Assembly: GCA_003024985.2 (NCBI GenBank) | Contig: PXIH01S0003089.1 | DNA from: Euperipatoides rowelli | Lineage: Eukaryota > Onychophora > Udeonychophora > Euonychophora > Peripatopsidae | DNA length: 11,051 nt | Direction: 5' to 3' (one strand) | Part shown: positions 1-8,801 of the stretch, in pieces | Numbering within the stretch: the stretch's first letter is position 1 | Layout of the letters: every line of letters begins with the position of its first letter | Translations under genes and position numbers: made by a program | The notes under the pieces: generated by a model | Seen by the model: only the letters and a program-made list of their open reading frames with translations | The model's database searches: none | What the model was told of the DNA's origin: nothing

Positions 1-1209
1 TTTTTGTCATTGGGAATTTTAACTAAAAAAATGTCAATTATATAGCCTACCCATTGCAGTATCTACATTAACTAGTTAAAGCCTCAATAAACTTCTCAAC
101 CGAATCAACAGACCTCGCTAGCTTCCTTACTTTTTTTTTGCCAATCTATTCCAAAATAAAAGCCAATTAGAACAATTCAAACTAGCCTATATTCATATAG
201 TTAAACTAAACAATACTTAAACTATCCATAAAATTACCTAACCTAAGCTTAAAGCACTTAAATAAAAACAAAATTTTAAGATATTTATCTGAACTAAGTA
301 ATTAAAGTTATAAAATTGTGACCTACAGTTCATGACAATCTTTAAATTATTCTTTTTCACTATTTTAATGCAACCATAAAATTTTATTTAAATAATTTCA
401 GGCATCCATAATATACAGTATATCAGGAGCAAAAAAATGTGCTTATAATTTTCATAATCTTCATATGATGGATGTAAAAAATTAAATCAAGTTTAAAGTA
501 GCCTACATACTTTGAAAAGAGAAATTTTTTTTTTTTAATTTATAAGAGTTTAGTAGCTGAGCTTCCAATGTTTTAATAACAAAATGACATAACATTCAAT
601 TCTGAAGGCCAGTGCTGCCACCAGTGAGTTTTAAATTTTTTTTAAAAAAAAAGTAGTAGTACAATAGCCTACTTGTTTATGCCAGTAGGCTAATCATAAC
701 TTAATATAAAATTAACTTTTAGAAAATGACAATTGGTGTACATTAACATGGAATTAGCCACTTTAGAAAAATACTACTTTACTAAAAACATTTCACAGTA
801 GAAAATTTTGAAAATAAAAAGTTTTAAAATTAACCTTTATCAACAGTTTAATAAAATTCATATACAAATAACTAGTGGAAACTTATGGTGAACTATATAT
901 GATATTGGAAAATCGCAAAGGGGCTGTAAAGTTTACTAGTTGTAATAAGCATGCAAGCTAGAAAAAAAATATTACCGTATAAGATGAAACTAGATAGTGT
1001 CCTAAGAGAAAAAAAATACGTAGTCACATTATTATATAAAAATATAGGCTACAATTAACCAACAGAAAAAACTATTAGGTTAACCTATAAGAAATTAACA
1101 TCAAGCAACCCGTTAAGGACATAATAAATTTCCTATATAATGAGGCTAAAAAAAATGCAAGATTAAAATAGTAAGGAAGCAAATACAATACCGTACTTTA
1201 CATTAGTAG
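1..1209. other. AT-rich non-coding stretch
   Basis: No open reading frame of useful length, RNA gene or clear transposon end is visible. It is dominated by A/T runs and holds six copies of the 7-mer TAGGCTA/TAGCCTA (near 43, 183, 499, 665, 686 and 1045) and two TACCGTA words (973, 1189). I see nothing else that can be supported. Confidence 0.7.
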
Positions 1210-1268
1210 ATGGTCGATTTTATTAAATTATGCAGCTATTAGCTGCATAATTTAATAAAATCGACCAT
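1210..1268. repeat. Perfect 59-bp palindrome (29-bp arms, 1-nt centre)
   Basis: Bases 1210-1238 are the exact reverse complement of 1240-1268, with one T at 1239 between them. Each arm starts ATGGTCGATTTTATTAAATT and ends in GCAGCTA at the centre. A transcript would fold into a mismatch-free hairpin and the DNA could extrude a cruciform. No target-site duplication is obvious in the flanks, so it is not clearly a miniature transposon. It could also be a small fold-back element or the trace of an inverted duplication. Confidence 0.95.
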
Positions 1269-1343
1269 ATTTGTTTTTTAACTCAGTAGGCTAGGCTACT
1301 CATTTCATATTAGTTTACCTACCGCCTTATAGAGGCATACCAA

Positions 1344-1413
1344 GGGGAGGGGAGGGAGCCTCCCTGGGTAATACCACAGGGAAGTGCAAAAAAAAATTTT
1401 AAGGGGAGGGGGG
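1344..1413 (+). other. G-rich island, possible G-quadruplex former
   Basis: Runs of G lie at 1344-1347, 1349-1352, 1354-1356, 1366-1368, 1403-1406 and 1408-1413 in otherwise AT-rich DNA. The first three runs are separated by single A residues. The fourth is 9 nt away, so a compact quadruplex would need one long loop. GGGAGCCTCCC at 1354-1364 is also a short self-complementary segment. No function can be assigned from sequence alone. Confidence 0.55.
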
Positions 1414-1541
1414 TACAAATAAAGTCCTCTGCTCCTGTAATGTTTGATTTTTACTCTAATCATATACGGTAGATTATTTTCTTGTTATTTTTGTTCTTGA
1501 CGTTTGTTGCTAAATATGTCATTAGTTTGACGCAACAGCCT

Positions 1542-1620
1542 AAAAAAGCTTATCAAATCAAGACAAAATCAACAAAAAGTCCAGGTAATTAAAAAAAAGC
1601 TTATAAAACTAAGACAAATC
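1542..1620. repeat. Short imperfect direct repeat
   Basis: AAAAAAGCTTATCAAATCAA at 1542-1561 continues as GACAAAATC to 1570. It is repeated from 1593 to 1620 with a few substitutions and one base lost, giving an offset of 51 bases. The two copies probably come from a local tandem duplication. Confidence 0.6.
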
Positions 1621-2509
1621 TAATTAAAATATTTGTAGGCTAATTAAAAATGGTATCCAGAGGGGTGTCAAGAGTAACTTCAGCACTGGGTACCAAACAG
1701 TCATGGTACGCTTCTGTCGCCTTAGTTTCCAAAATTATTTATATTTAATATCTTGACATGCATGTAGTTTGAGTTGAACAGGAAAAATATCAAAAAAATA
1801 TATAATACAATAGTTTTACATAATATTTCAGAGCAATTATAAAATGTAAACATAAGTCTTAAGTAGCCTAAATTAAATCACAGTTCAGAAGAAAGGAATT
1901 TCTATTAATTTTGTCCAATACAAAGCATAGGAATAATTTTAAAAATATTGATGAAAGTGCATGATAGACTGACTGATTCGTGTGGCTGTTTTATTTGATT
2001 TGAATTTATTCATAAATAGCATTATAGTTTGAAGTCCGCACATTAGTAAATAATAAAGTACGGTAGTTTTAGGTTTTTAGAGAACTGTCGCTAGTTAAAG
2101 TCAAACCTCAAACATTTAGAAAACATTTGTTGTTAAAATGTAGACCATTACATGGACTATTTGCAGTAGATCTACCGTACTTAAAATAATTATTTTTTTT
2201 AAAATTATTATTTAATTTTATTTGCAACAAAACTAAAGATATTTATTTTGTTTGTGAATATCACTTCTTTAGGCTTTAACCCTTTCTACTCGAATGTCGT
2301 TTATATATCATTATAAAAAAATTTATTCCACTCAACTAGCGATTAAAAATCAACATTTGTTGTTCTTTATTAATGTGACAATCATTATTAGATTGTTAGC
2401 CTCAGAAATACTTCAAATTTGTCAAATTTATATACAAAAGTGGTTTTTAATCATACCAAACTAGTCGAAACCCGTCAAAATGGATGGTAAATTTTCCCAT
2501 GTTATTTGT

Positions 2510-3047
2510 CCCCCCCCCCCATCCCCCCAAAAAATTGGCAAGTCTATTTTCATTGTCTAAAATGATGGAATTCATTTGCCCCCCCCCCTAGCACCCCCAA
2601 GTCTTTCTAGACCTCTAGTGTAACACCAATTTCAAATTAGAACAATCTGATTTTTTAAAAAAATTAGATTTTTGGGCCACTCCCCTAGCACCCCCATGTG
2701 ACCACCTAGGATCTTGACCTTTTATATACATATTCTAGACCTCTAGTGTAACACAAATTTCCAATTTCAACTTAATTGGAGCATTTTAAAAAGTTTAAGA
2801 TTTTTGCCCCCCCCCCTAGCACCCCCATGTGACCACCTAGGATCTTGACCTTTTATATACCTACATCTTCTAGACCTCTAGTGTAACACAAATTTCCAAT
2901 TTCAACTTAATTGGAGCATTTAATTTTTTTTAGATTTTTGGACCCCCTAGTACCCCATGTGACCACCTAGGACCTTGACCTTTTATATACATATTCTAGA
3001 CTTCTATGGGAACACCATTTCAAATTTCAACTTAATTGGACAAACCA
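2510..3047. repeat. Tandem repeat array, about 131-bp unit, with C-tracts
   Basis: Two full units begin with CCCCTAG at 2682 and 2813 and are each 131 bp long. A third, slightly divergent unit runs from 2944 to about 3047. A shortened 97-bp unit at 2585-2681 lacks the central portion. Each full unit reads C-tract, CCCCTAG, CATGTGACCACCTAGGA, CTTGACCTTTTATATAC, TCTAGAC(C/T)TCTA, then a T/A-rich tail containing TTCAACTTAATTGGA. C-runs at 2510-2520, 2523-2528, 2579-2588 and 2807-2816 make the minus strand strongly G-rich. The array ends about 385 bp before the presumed splice acceptor of the large gene, so it lies in that gene's upstream region or first intron. It may be a minisatellite or the tail of a transposon family. 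Confidence 0.88.
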
Positions 3048-3416
3048 TTGGGAAGAAAATGCAATTTAAAGAGTTCGGAATGACGGACACACAGAGAAAA
3101 TTTGTTTTTTAATATATACCGTAATTAATACGATTTAAAAAAAAAAAAACTAAAATTAAAATCGGCATTTAAAAGAATGCAGTCATGTAAAAAAACATTT
3201 GGCGTATAATGAAACCATTTATAATTGGAATGAAAGAGTTTTAACGTTGTATAAATTAATATTGCTATGTTGAATCGAAAAATGAATTTTAGTTTTTCAC
3301 AAGCAGATCCCTTTCTAGCTTGACATTGATGTGCTAATATAAATATATTTTATATTTATTCATACTTAGAAAACTTTCATGTTTTTAGAAATGACATTTT
3401 TATATAATGATATATT
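3048..3416. other. Non-coding gap before the gene, probable intron end
   Basis: This AT-rich sequence contains one TACCGTA word (3117-3123) and a short AATATAAA/TTTATATT inverted pair near 3338-3357. If the acceptor at 3430 is used, this stretch is the 3' part of an intron in the 5' untranslated region. No upstream exon could be identified. Confidence 0.5.
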
Positions 3417-3430
3417 TTCTACTTTTTCAG
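3417..3430 (+). promoter_or_regulatory. Probable 3' splice acceptor in the 5' UTR
   Basis: TTCTACTTTTTCAG is a pyrimidine-rich tract ending in AG, immediately followed by ATTTAGAGAACAATC and the ATG. The match to a metazoan acceptor is good, and the first downstream ATG opens the long frame. This implies an upstream non-coding exon, which was not found. It could instead be chance, with transcription starting close by. Confidence 0.6.
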
Positions 3431-3445
3431 ATTTAGAGAACAATC

Positions 3446-6400
3446 ATGTCTTCTGAAGAGAAAACGTCACTCCTAAATTTTGAATGTGCTTCTGTTGAAT
3501 TGTATACTGATAGTGAAGCAGGGACAAACATCGCTGTTGAAGTTTTTGGCACAGAATTGACGTTAGACAATTTTGAGAATGATTTTTCTGATTCTTGGTA
3601 TTTAAGTGAGGCTTCAAATGACAATTCAGAGGCAGATGAAACTTTAGAAGACGTGGAACGATCAATTTTGGAATTGTGCGATGATGTTGTTCCTCCTGGT
3701 TTTCAATCCTTTAATCTAGAACTGCATATGGAAATAATAGATGATTTAGATAAAAGCTTGGCTTGTAAAAATAATTCTGGTTTGTTGGATTCATTTGATA
3801 AAGAGAATAATAATTCAATTTGTTACGACACTTCTCGGGAACATTCTAAACAAATTTCTTATAAAAATGAACTAAATGTCATGACCTATTTTGACGCAGA
3901 GAAAAATTTAAATAAAGATATTGCATTAAAATCTGATGACAACTATGTTGAAGCAGATAAAGATATTAAAGACTTGAAATTACACTTATATAATAATGTT
4001 CAAGCAGATAAAGACATTAAAACACAGAGTGATAATTATGTTAAAACAGATAAAGAAATTAAAGACATAACTCTCTCTCATGATCACATTGAAACATTCA
4101 AAGAAATGTATGACTCAATTAAGAAACACAAAAATAATTTACTTTGTTACAACACTTCTCTGGAAAATACTAATCAAATTCCTTATCATAAAAATGAAAC
4201 CATTAATACAAATGTCTTGACTTATGTTGAAGCAGAGAAAAATTTAAATAAAGACATTGCCCCAAAGTCTGACGATAATTATGTTGAAGCAGATAAAGAC
4301 ATTAAAAACTTGAGATTACATTTAAATGATAATGTTGAAACAGATCAAGAAATTAAAGACAGGAAAATACAGTCTGATAATTTTGTTGAAACAGATAATG
4401 AAATTGAAGACATAACACTCTTGTATGATGAAGATGATGATGATGATGAACCAGATATGGAATTAATAACACTGGCNGAATCCACGTGNCTGGAATCAGA
4501 TATAGAAATAGAAGAAATAACACTACTCGATGAAGATGTTAAAACACACAAAGAAATCGATGATTCAATTAAGAAAGACAAAAATAATTTACTTTGTCAN
4601 GACACGTCTCTGGAAAATACTAAACAAATTCCTTATGATAAAAATGAAACCATTAATACAAATGACTTGACTTATGTTGAGGCAGAGAAAAAGTTAAACA
4701 AAAACATATCACAGTCTGCTGATAATTATGTTGAAGCTGATGAAAAAACAATTCAAGATATAGCACCACAGTCTGATGTTTATGTTGAAGTAGATGAAAA
4801 TGAAATTAAAAACATATCACAATCTGATTATTGCTGTATTAAAGCAGATAAAAACAAGTGGTTACATTCATATGTCGAAGATAAAAAAGTAAAAGACTTG
4901 AAAACACAGTCTGATAATTATATTAAAAGAGATAAAGAAATTAAAGATGTAACACTATCTGATGATGATAATATTACATCAGATAATGAAATTACCGACA
5001 TAATAACACTATCCGAATATAATTATCTAGAATCTGATAAAGATGAAGATATAAAAGTAATAACACTGTCAGATGATGATGAAAAAGATAAAAAAATTGA
5101 AGACATCACACTATCTAATGATAATTATGCTGAATCAGATAAAGAAATTGATATTACATTGTCTAAAGATGATCATGTTGAAACAGGTGTAGAAATAAAA
5201 GGCATTATACTGTCTGATTATGTTGAATTAAATGAAGAAATTATAGATATTGCAACACACTCAGATCATAGGCATGAAACTAATAAAGAATTTGATGACC
5301 TAATTCAGTCCGATAAATATGTTGGAACAAATAAAGAAAATCAGTCTGATAATTATGTTGCAGCAGATAAAGAAATTAGAGGTAAGACATCACAAAGTGA
5401 TAATTATATTGAAGCAAATGAAAAAGAAAATGAAAGCATGTCATTACAGTCTGGTGATAATTACAATGTAGATAAAAAACAAGTTAAAGATATTATTCTA
5501 CATTCATATAATCATTCTGTTGAAGAAAAGAAAATAATAAATGTTGACCGTGCAACACAACCTGATAATTTCATTTGTGAAAGTCGTTCATCTTTTACAA
5601 AACTTGAAAATAACTCCATAAATAATAATTTATCTGGAAATGGCCCTGACTCTTGTTCAGTAGGCCTATGTGAAGCTAATAGCCAATATCAAAAAAAAAT
5701 TGGAAAAAATAGTAATCGAGAAAGTTTGGTAAAAGATTGTTCTAAGTTAGAAACTATAACATCTAATAATAATAAAAATTTGCCGTTACTCCAAATTACC
5801 TATCTCAATAATGACAGCAAAATTATTTCTAAAAATGTACATAAAAACTCAAACCTAACATTCAATAATAAAAACAAAAAAGATTTATGTGTAAATAAAG
5901 ACTTACGCTGTGTTGTTTTTGAAAATGAAAAGGAACATAATCTAGAAAATATTAACCCTTTAGAAAAAATAATATACTCTAAAGAATCTATTAAAGATGT
6001 TGAAAGACGTAATTTTGATATCTCAAATTTTAATAAAACATTCTCAGATGGTTGGTCTAATGAGAATGGCAGAATAAATGTGATCAAGACTCCTGATGAA
6101 CTAACGAATGAGATCAGTACTGATGATGAATTCATAAATGAGAACGAAGCGCGAGAAAAATTAGAGAAAGAATTGGCTGAGCTAGGAGAAGATGACAGTT
6201 ATAAAAAATATGTTTCTCGCAGATGGAAATCAACATTCATTCCAAACCAAAATCAAAACTTAACTATGTCTCTATATAAAAAGAAACTAAGTTCAGTCAA
6301 TAAAAATACTGTACCAATTCAAAATTTAAAAAGACAAAAACGAAAAGCTAAAGATGATGATAATTTTAATTGTAAACGACAACGTACTAATAGTGCTAGT

Positions 6401-6889
6401 TTATTTTATAAGGAAAAAGTGCAAGAGTTGGATAATAATTTGTTAACAACGAAGTGCTTATTACAAGAAGAAAGTGGGAAGGAATCGGCAATTCTTTGTC
6501 AAAAGGAATACCTTGAACTACAACAGCTGGAAGCAATTAAATCTAATAGAGAACTCTACATTAGATGTAATGGGGTTAATAATTACGCCGTAGCTGCTGC
6601 ATTATCTCATTTGCAATTAGAATATATTGAAGCTTGTAATACAATACATTATAGGTTTCAAAATATGCGTCAGAATGTTACATCATATTTTGACAGAAAA
6701 TACAATGTTGAAATGCAGAATGTGAATCTTGAAAAAGACAAGCTAGAAAATAGTGAAAGAGAAGTAACCAAAATTGACGAATTTTACAATGTTCGTAAAC
6801 AGGAAGCATCTTGTGTTAGCTATACTGACATTAGTAATGTTGAAGAACTGTATAAGCAGTATGCTTCTTATTATACATTTTTGTCTTGA
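3446..6889 (+). CDS. Large acidic repeat protein with SUMO-interaction-like motifs, NLS and helical C-terminus (family unknown)
   Basis: An uninterrupted 1147-codon frame in DNA this AT-rich cannot be chance. The ATG has A at -3 and is the first after a splice acceptor. I do not recognise the family. Residues 1-121 are acidic and non-repetitive. Residues 122 to about 690 are degenerate repeats of the type SDNYVEADKEIKDITLSD. Hydrophobic-T-L-S/L/A cores followed by acidic residues occur near residues 207, 322, 340, 357, 501, 519, 538, 553 and 569, for example VITLSDDDE at 538-546, which fits the general SUMO-interacting pattern. Residues 690-890 are Asn/Lys-rich low complexity. A charged helix (about 902-913) precedes SYKKYVSRRWKSTF (918-931). 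KRQKRKAK (962-969) plus KRQR (977-980) looks like a bipartite nuclear localisation signal. Residues 985-1147 look helical or coiled-coil. No enzyme motif, signal peptide or membrane segment is visible. A nuclear scaffold or chromatin role is inference. Unresolved bases lie at 4477, 4489 and 4600. Confidence 0.9.
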   Translation: MSSEEKTSLLNFECASVELYTDSEAGTNIAVEVFGTELTLDNFENDFSDSWYLSEASNDNSEADETLEDVERSILELCDDVVPPGFQSFNLELHMEIIDDLDKSLACKNNSGLLDSFDKENNNSICYDTSREHSKQISYKNELNVMTYFDAEKNLNKDIALKSDDNYVEADKDIKDLKLHLYNNVQADKDIKTQSDNYVKTDKEIKDITLSHDHIETFKEMYDSIKKHKNNLLCYNTSLENTNQIPYHKNETINTNVLTYVEAEKNLNKDIAPKSDDNYVEADKDIKNLRLHLNDNVETDQEIKDRKIQSDNFVETDNEIEDITLLYDEDDDDDEPDMELITLXESTXLESDIEIEEITLLDEDVKTHKEIDDSIKKDKNNLLCXDTSLENTKQIPYDKNETINTNDLTYVEAEKKLNKNISQSADNYVEADEKTIQDIAPQSDVYVEVDENEIKNISQSDYCCIKADKNKWLHSYVEDKKVKDLKTQSDNYIKRDKEIKDVTLSDDDNITSDNEITDIITLSEYNYLESDKDEDIKVITLSDDDEKDKKIEDITLSNDNYAESDKEIDITLSKDDHVETGVEIKGIILSDYVELNEEIIDIATHSDHRHETNKEFDDLIQSDKYVGTNKENQSDNYVAADKEIRGKTSQSDNYIEANEKENESMSLQSGDNYNVDKKQVKDIILHSYNHSVEEKKIINVDRATQPDNFICESRSSFTKLENNSINNNLSGNGPDSCSVGLCEANSQYQKKIGKNSNRESLVKDCSKLETITSNNNKNLPLLQITYLNNDSKIISKNVHKNSNLTFNNKNKKDLCVNKDLRCVVFENEKEHNLENINPLEKIIYSKESIKDVERRNFDISNFNKTFSDGWSNENGRINVIKTPDELTNEISTDDEFINENEAREKLEKELAELGEDDSYKKYVSRRWKSTFIPNQNQNLTMSLYKKKLSSVNKNTVPIQNLKRQKRKAKDDDNFNCKRQRTNSASLFYKEKVQELDNNLLTTKCLLQEESGKESAILCQKEYLELQQLEAIKSNRELYIRCNGVNNYAVAAALSHLQLEYIEACNTIHYRFQNMRQNVTSYFDRKYNVEMQNVNLEKDKLENSEREVTKIDEFYNVRKQEASCVSYTDISNVEELYKQYASYYTFLS
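3809..4945 (+). repeat. Higher-order repeat inside the coding exon (three copies)
   Basis: A longer block recurs from about residues 122, 230 and 380 (bases 3809, 4133 and 4583). Each copy opens with NN(S/L)(I/L)C followed by TS, continues through an IPY-like segment, then a TYVEAEKNLNK-like segment, and runs into the short NYVEADK repeats. Starts are 324 and 450 bases apart, both multiples of three. Copies two and three are nearly identical in DNA over about 130 bases, which indicates a fairly recent in-frame duplication. Copy one is more diverged. The end given is approximate. Confidence 0.85.
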
Positions 6890-7199
6890 ATCTGGTTAAA
6901 ACAACACTTTTCTGTGTACTGTGTGTATATACTGATAAATATTGATCTTTTTTTATCTATATGGAGTCAAACTAAGAACTAAAAAAGCCAGACTTCCGTT
7001 ATATATTATATGTCANCTTTACAGAAAACATGATCAATAGTTTAATTAGTTCCAGTCTTTTTATATAAGATAAGTTCCAGCATCCCTGTAATATTTTTAT
7101 TAATTTCTAAAACAGCGTTCTGACTTTAATAGATCTTTTTTTACAAAAATAAGGCTGCTGTTGAACAATAGTCAACAAAAGTTTGTATGTAAGTTGGGT
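6890..7199 (+). other. Probable 3' untranslated region
   Basis: AT-rich sequence follows the TGA stop. No canonical AATAAA is seen here. GATAAA at 6934-6939 is a possible weak polyadenylation signal. An unresolved base lies at 7016. Towards 7100-7199 the minus strand may still carry the decayed 3' end of the neighbouring LINE, so the boundary between UTR and retrotransposon is uncertain. Confidence 0.4.
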
Positions 7200-7217
7200 A
7201 GATGATCTTAAACATTT

Positions 7218-8080
7218 CTAAGCTAAAAGTTTTAAATTTATTTTTAATCCATGCAAATTGTGTGTACATCTGTTGATTATGAAGTCAGCATTATAAGTGA
7301 ATGAAAAATGTTTGTCTACGATCACACCCAAATCTCTAAATTTATCCACGGACTCGATCAATTGTTGCTTGATAAAATAAGAATGAGCTGTAGGTACAGC
7401 ACCAATTTGGAGTACTTTTGTTTTTGTTCTATTAATATCCAACTCATTTAATTTACACCAATATGTCATAGCATAGATATCATTTTGTAAAGCAGTAGCA
7501 GCACTTAAATGGCCAACATGTTTCATAAGCTTAACATCATTAGCATAGAGAATTAAATAAGAGTTTATAACCTGAGGCAAGTCTGACATAAATACATTGA
7601 AAAGTGTTGCCAAGGTGACTGTTCCTGTGGAAGGCCTTAACAAAGTTGGTAAAAATCAGATTTAACACCATTAAGTGCTGTACAAATAGATCAGTTATAT
7701 AAAAATTAGTGACCCAATCTACTATAAATCTATCAAAACCTAGCCGTATCATTTTTTCAATTAAAATAAAATGTGACACACTGTCAAAGGTAGAGGCTAA
7801 GTCAATATATACAATAACTGTTTGTTTGTGGGCTTCAAAATCCTTTAAAATAAAATTAGAAATACATAGCATAGAACTGATAAAGCCACAATGAAATCAA
7901 TGTTGTTCATTTGTCAGAATATTATTTAAGTTTATATGATTGTTAATAAAGAGCATGCATATTTTATCCAATATTTTTGATAAGGCAGGTAGGTTTAATT
8001 GACATGGGCTTGCATGACTTAAGGGATTTTCTATTGCCTCCCTTAAATTTAGGATAAATGACAGCCATTTTCCACTCCTG
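7218..8080 (-). pseudogene. LINE reverse transcriptase domain, frameshifted and inactive
   Basis: In N- to C-terminal order, WKMAVIYPKFKGGNRKS lies near 8022-8073, the template-interacting segment typical of LINE RTs. It is followed in another frame by LPALSKILDKICMLF and LTNEQH around 7900-7995, with a stop where QHGF is expected, then a GF. Motif A is seen as YIDLASTFDSVSH (7771-7809), retaining the catalytic Asp. After a further frame change comes LFNVFMSDLPQ, then the YADD box altered to YAND (7536-7547), then TKTKVLQIG and FRDLGVIVDKHFSF. The enzyme would copy RNA into DNA at the nick during retrotransposition. The frameshifts, the internal stop and YAND rule out activity for this copy. 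Confidence 0.9.
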
Positions 8081-8273
8081 CAGAATTAAATTATTAGATA
8101 ATGAGAAGGATGCTAGCTTTTGTATAAATGGGATAAAAAAGAAGATACAAGACTTAATAAAATAATTTATTAATGTTATCCAAGCCAGCTCAAAAACAAT
8201 CTTTCATTTCAAGAATGATTATTGTGATTTGGTCAACTATAATAAGCAAATCAGAGTCTAAGTATTCTACACT

Positions 8274-8783
8274 TTACAGTGTGCATATCAGCACTTCCAT
8301 CTTCAGAATAACGAGTAAAATTTTCAAATATTTTGAAAATAAATCAGCCATTTCCCTATTTTTTGTATAATTCACACTTTGATATGATATATGAGAAATT
8401 TGAGTAGTTTCATTGTTTTTATTTTCCTTCAAATAAGGATAGAGGACATTTTTATTACCTTTAGCTCTAATAACTATATCCATTTCATAATAACAGGTAT
8501 CCTTCTTCAATGATAAATTTAACTTATTATAGGCATTATAGTTAATATCAGTTCTGCAGTTTCTATAGTTTTTGAAAAGCCTATTTTTTTCTTCAATTAT
8601 TTTATAAGTCTGTGGAGAAATCCATTTTTTTATTTTCTTTTTATTTGATCATTATCAGAGTATAATATTTTCTCAGGAATATGACTGGATATTATTTCAT
8701 TAATTTTACCAATGGCATTAGTATAATCCATTTTAAAGTTAATATTCTCATTAAAGTGGTCATCTAAATATTGAATTGGTTCA
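8274..8783 (-). pseudogene. LINE ORF2 linker between endonuclease and RT, frameshifted
   Basis: Minus-strand fragments DDHFNENINFKMDY and NEIISSHIPEKIL (about 8668-8783), then after a frame change KKWISPQTYKIIEEKNRLF (about 8575-8632), then KKDTCYYEMDIVIRAKGNK and NREMADLFSKYLK (8316-8510), follow the order seen in LINE proteins. The usual pattern is a P-x-K segment, a K-x-W-x-(S/T)-P segment, a Tyr/Lys-rich helix, and an A-x-x-F-N/S-x-Y-F segment before the RT. A stop and frame change separate the first two pieces. This section does not code for a catalytic site. Confidence 0.75.
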
Positions 8784-8801
8784 GGAATTCATTAATTAGA
8801 T

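Larger units (their letters stand above)
1269..2509. other. AT-rich non-coding stretch
   Basis: No gene is recognisable. Four further TAGGCTA/TAGCCTA words (1287, 1292, 1636, 1864) and three TACCGTA/TACGGTA words (1465, 2059, 2173) lie here, together with the G-rich island and short direct repeat listed separately. The stretch may contain old, unrecognisable transposon remnants. Confidence 0.6.

Noticed and set aside
4345-4581. Minus-strand Ser-rich open frame within the large gene
   Set aside because: It is the antisense of Asp/Glu/GAT-rich repeat codons, lies wholly within the real coding exon, and has no independent support.
5800-6135. Minus-strand 111-residue frame within the large gene
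   Set aside because: It is an antisense shadow of the coding exon with Ser/Leu/Phe-rich composition and no motif.
3446-6889. Identification as a GCNA-type protease
   Set aside because: The acidic repeats with SUMO-binding-like cores recall it, but there is no HExxH SprT motif, zinc ribbon or HMG box in the frame.
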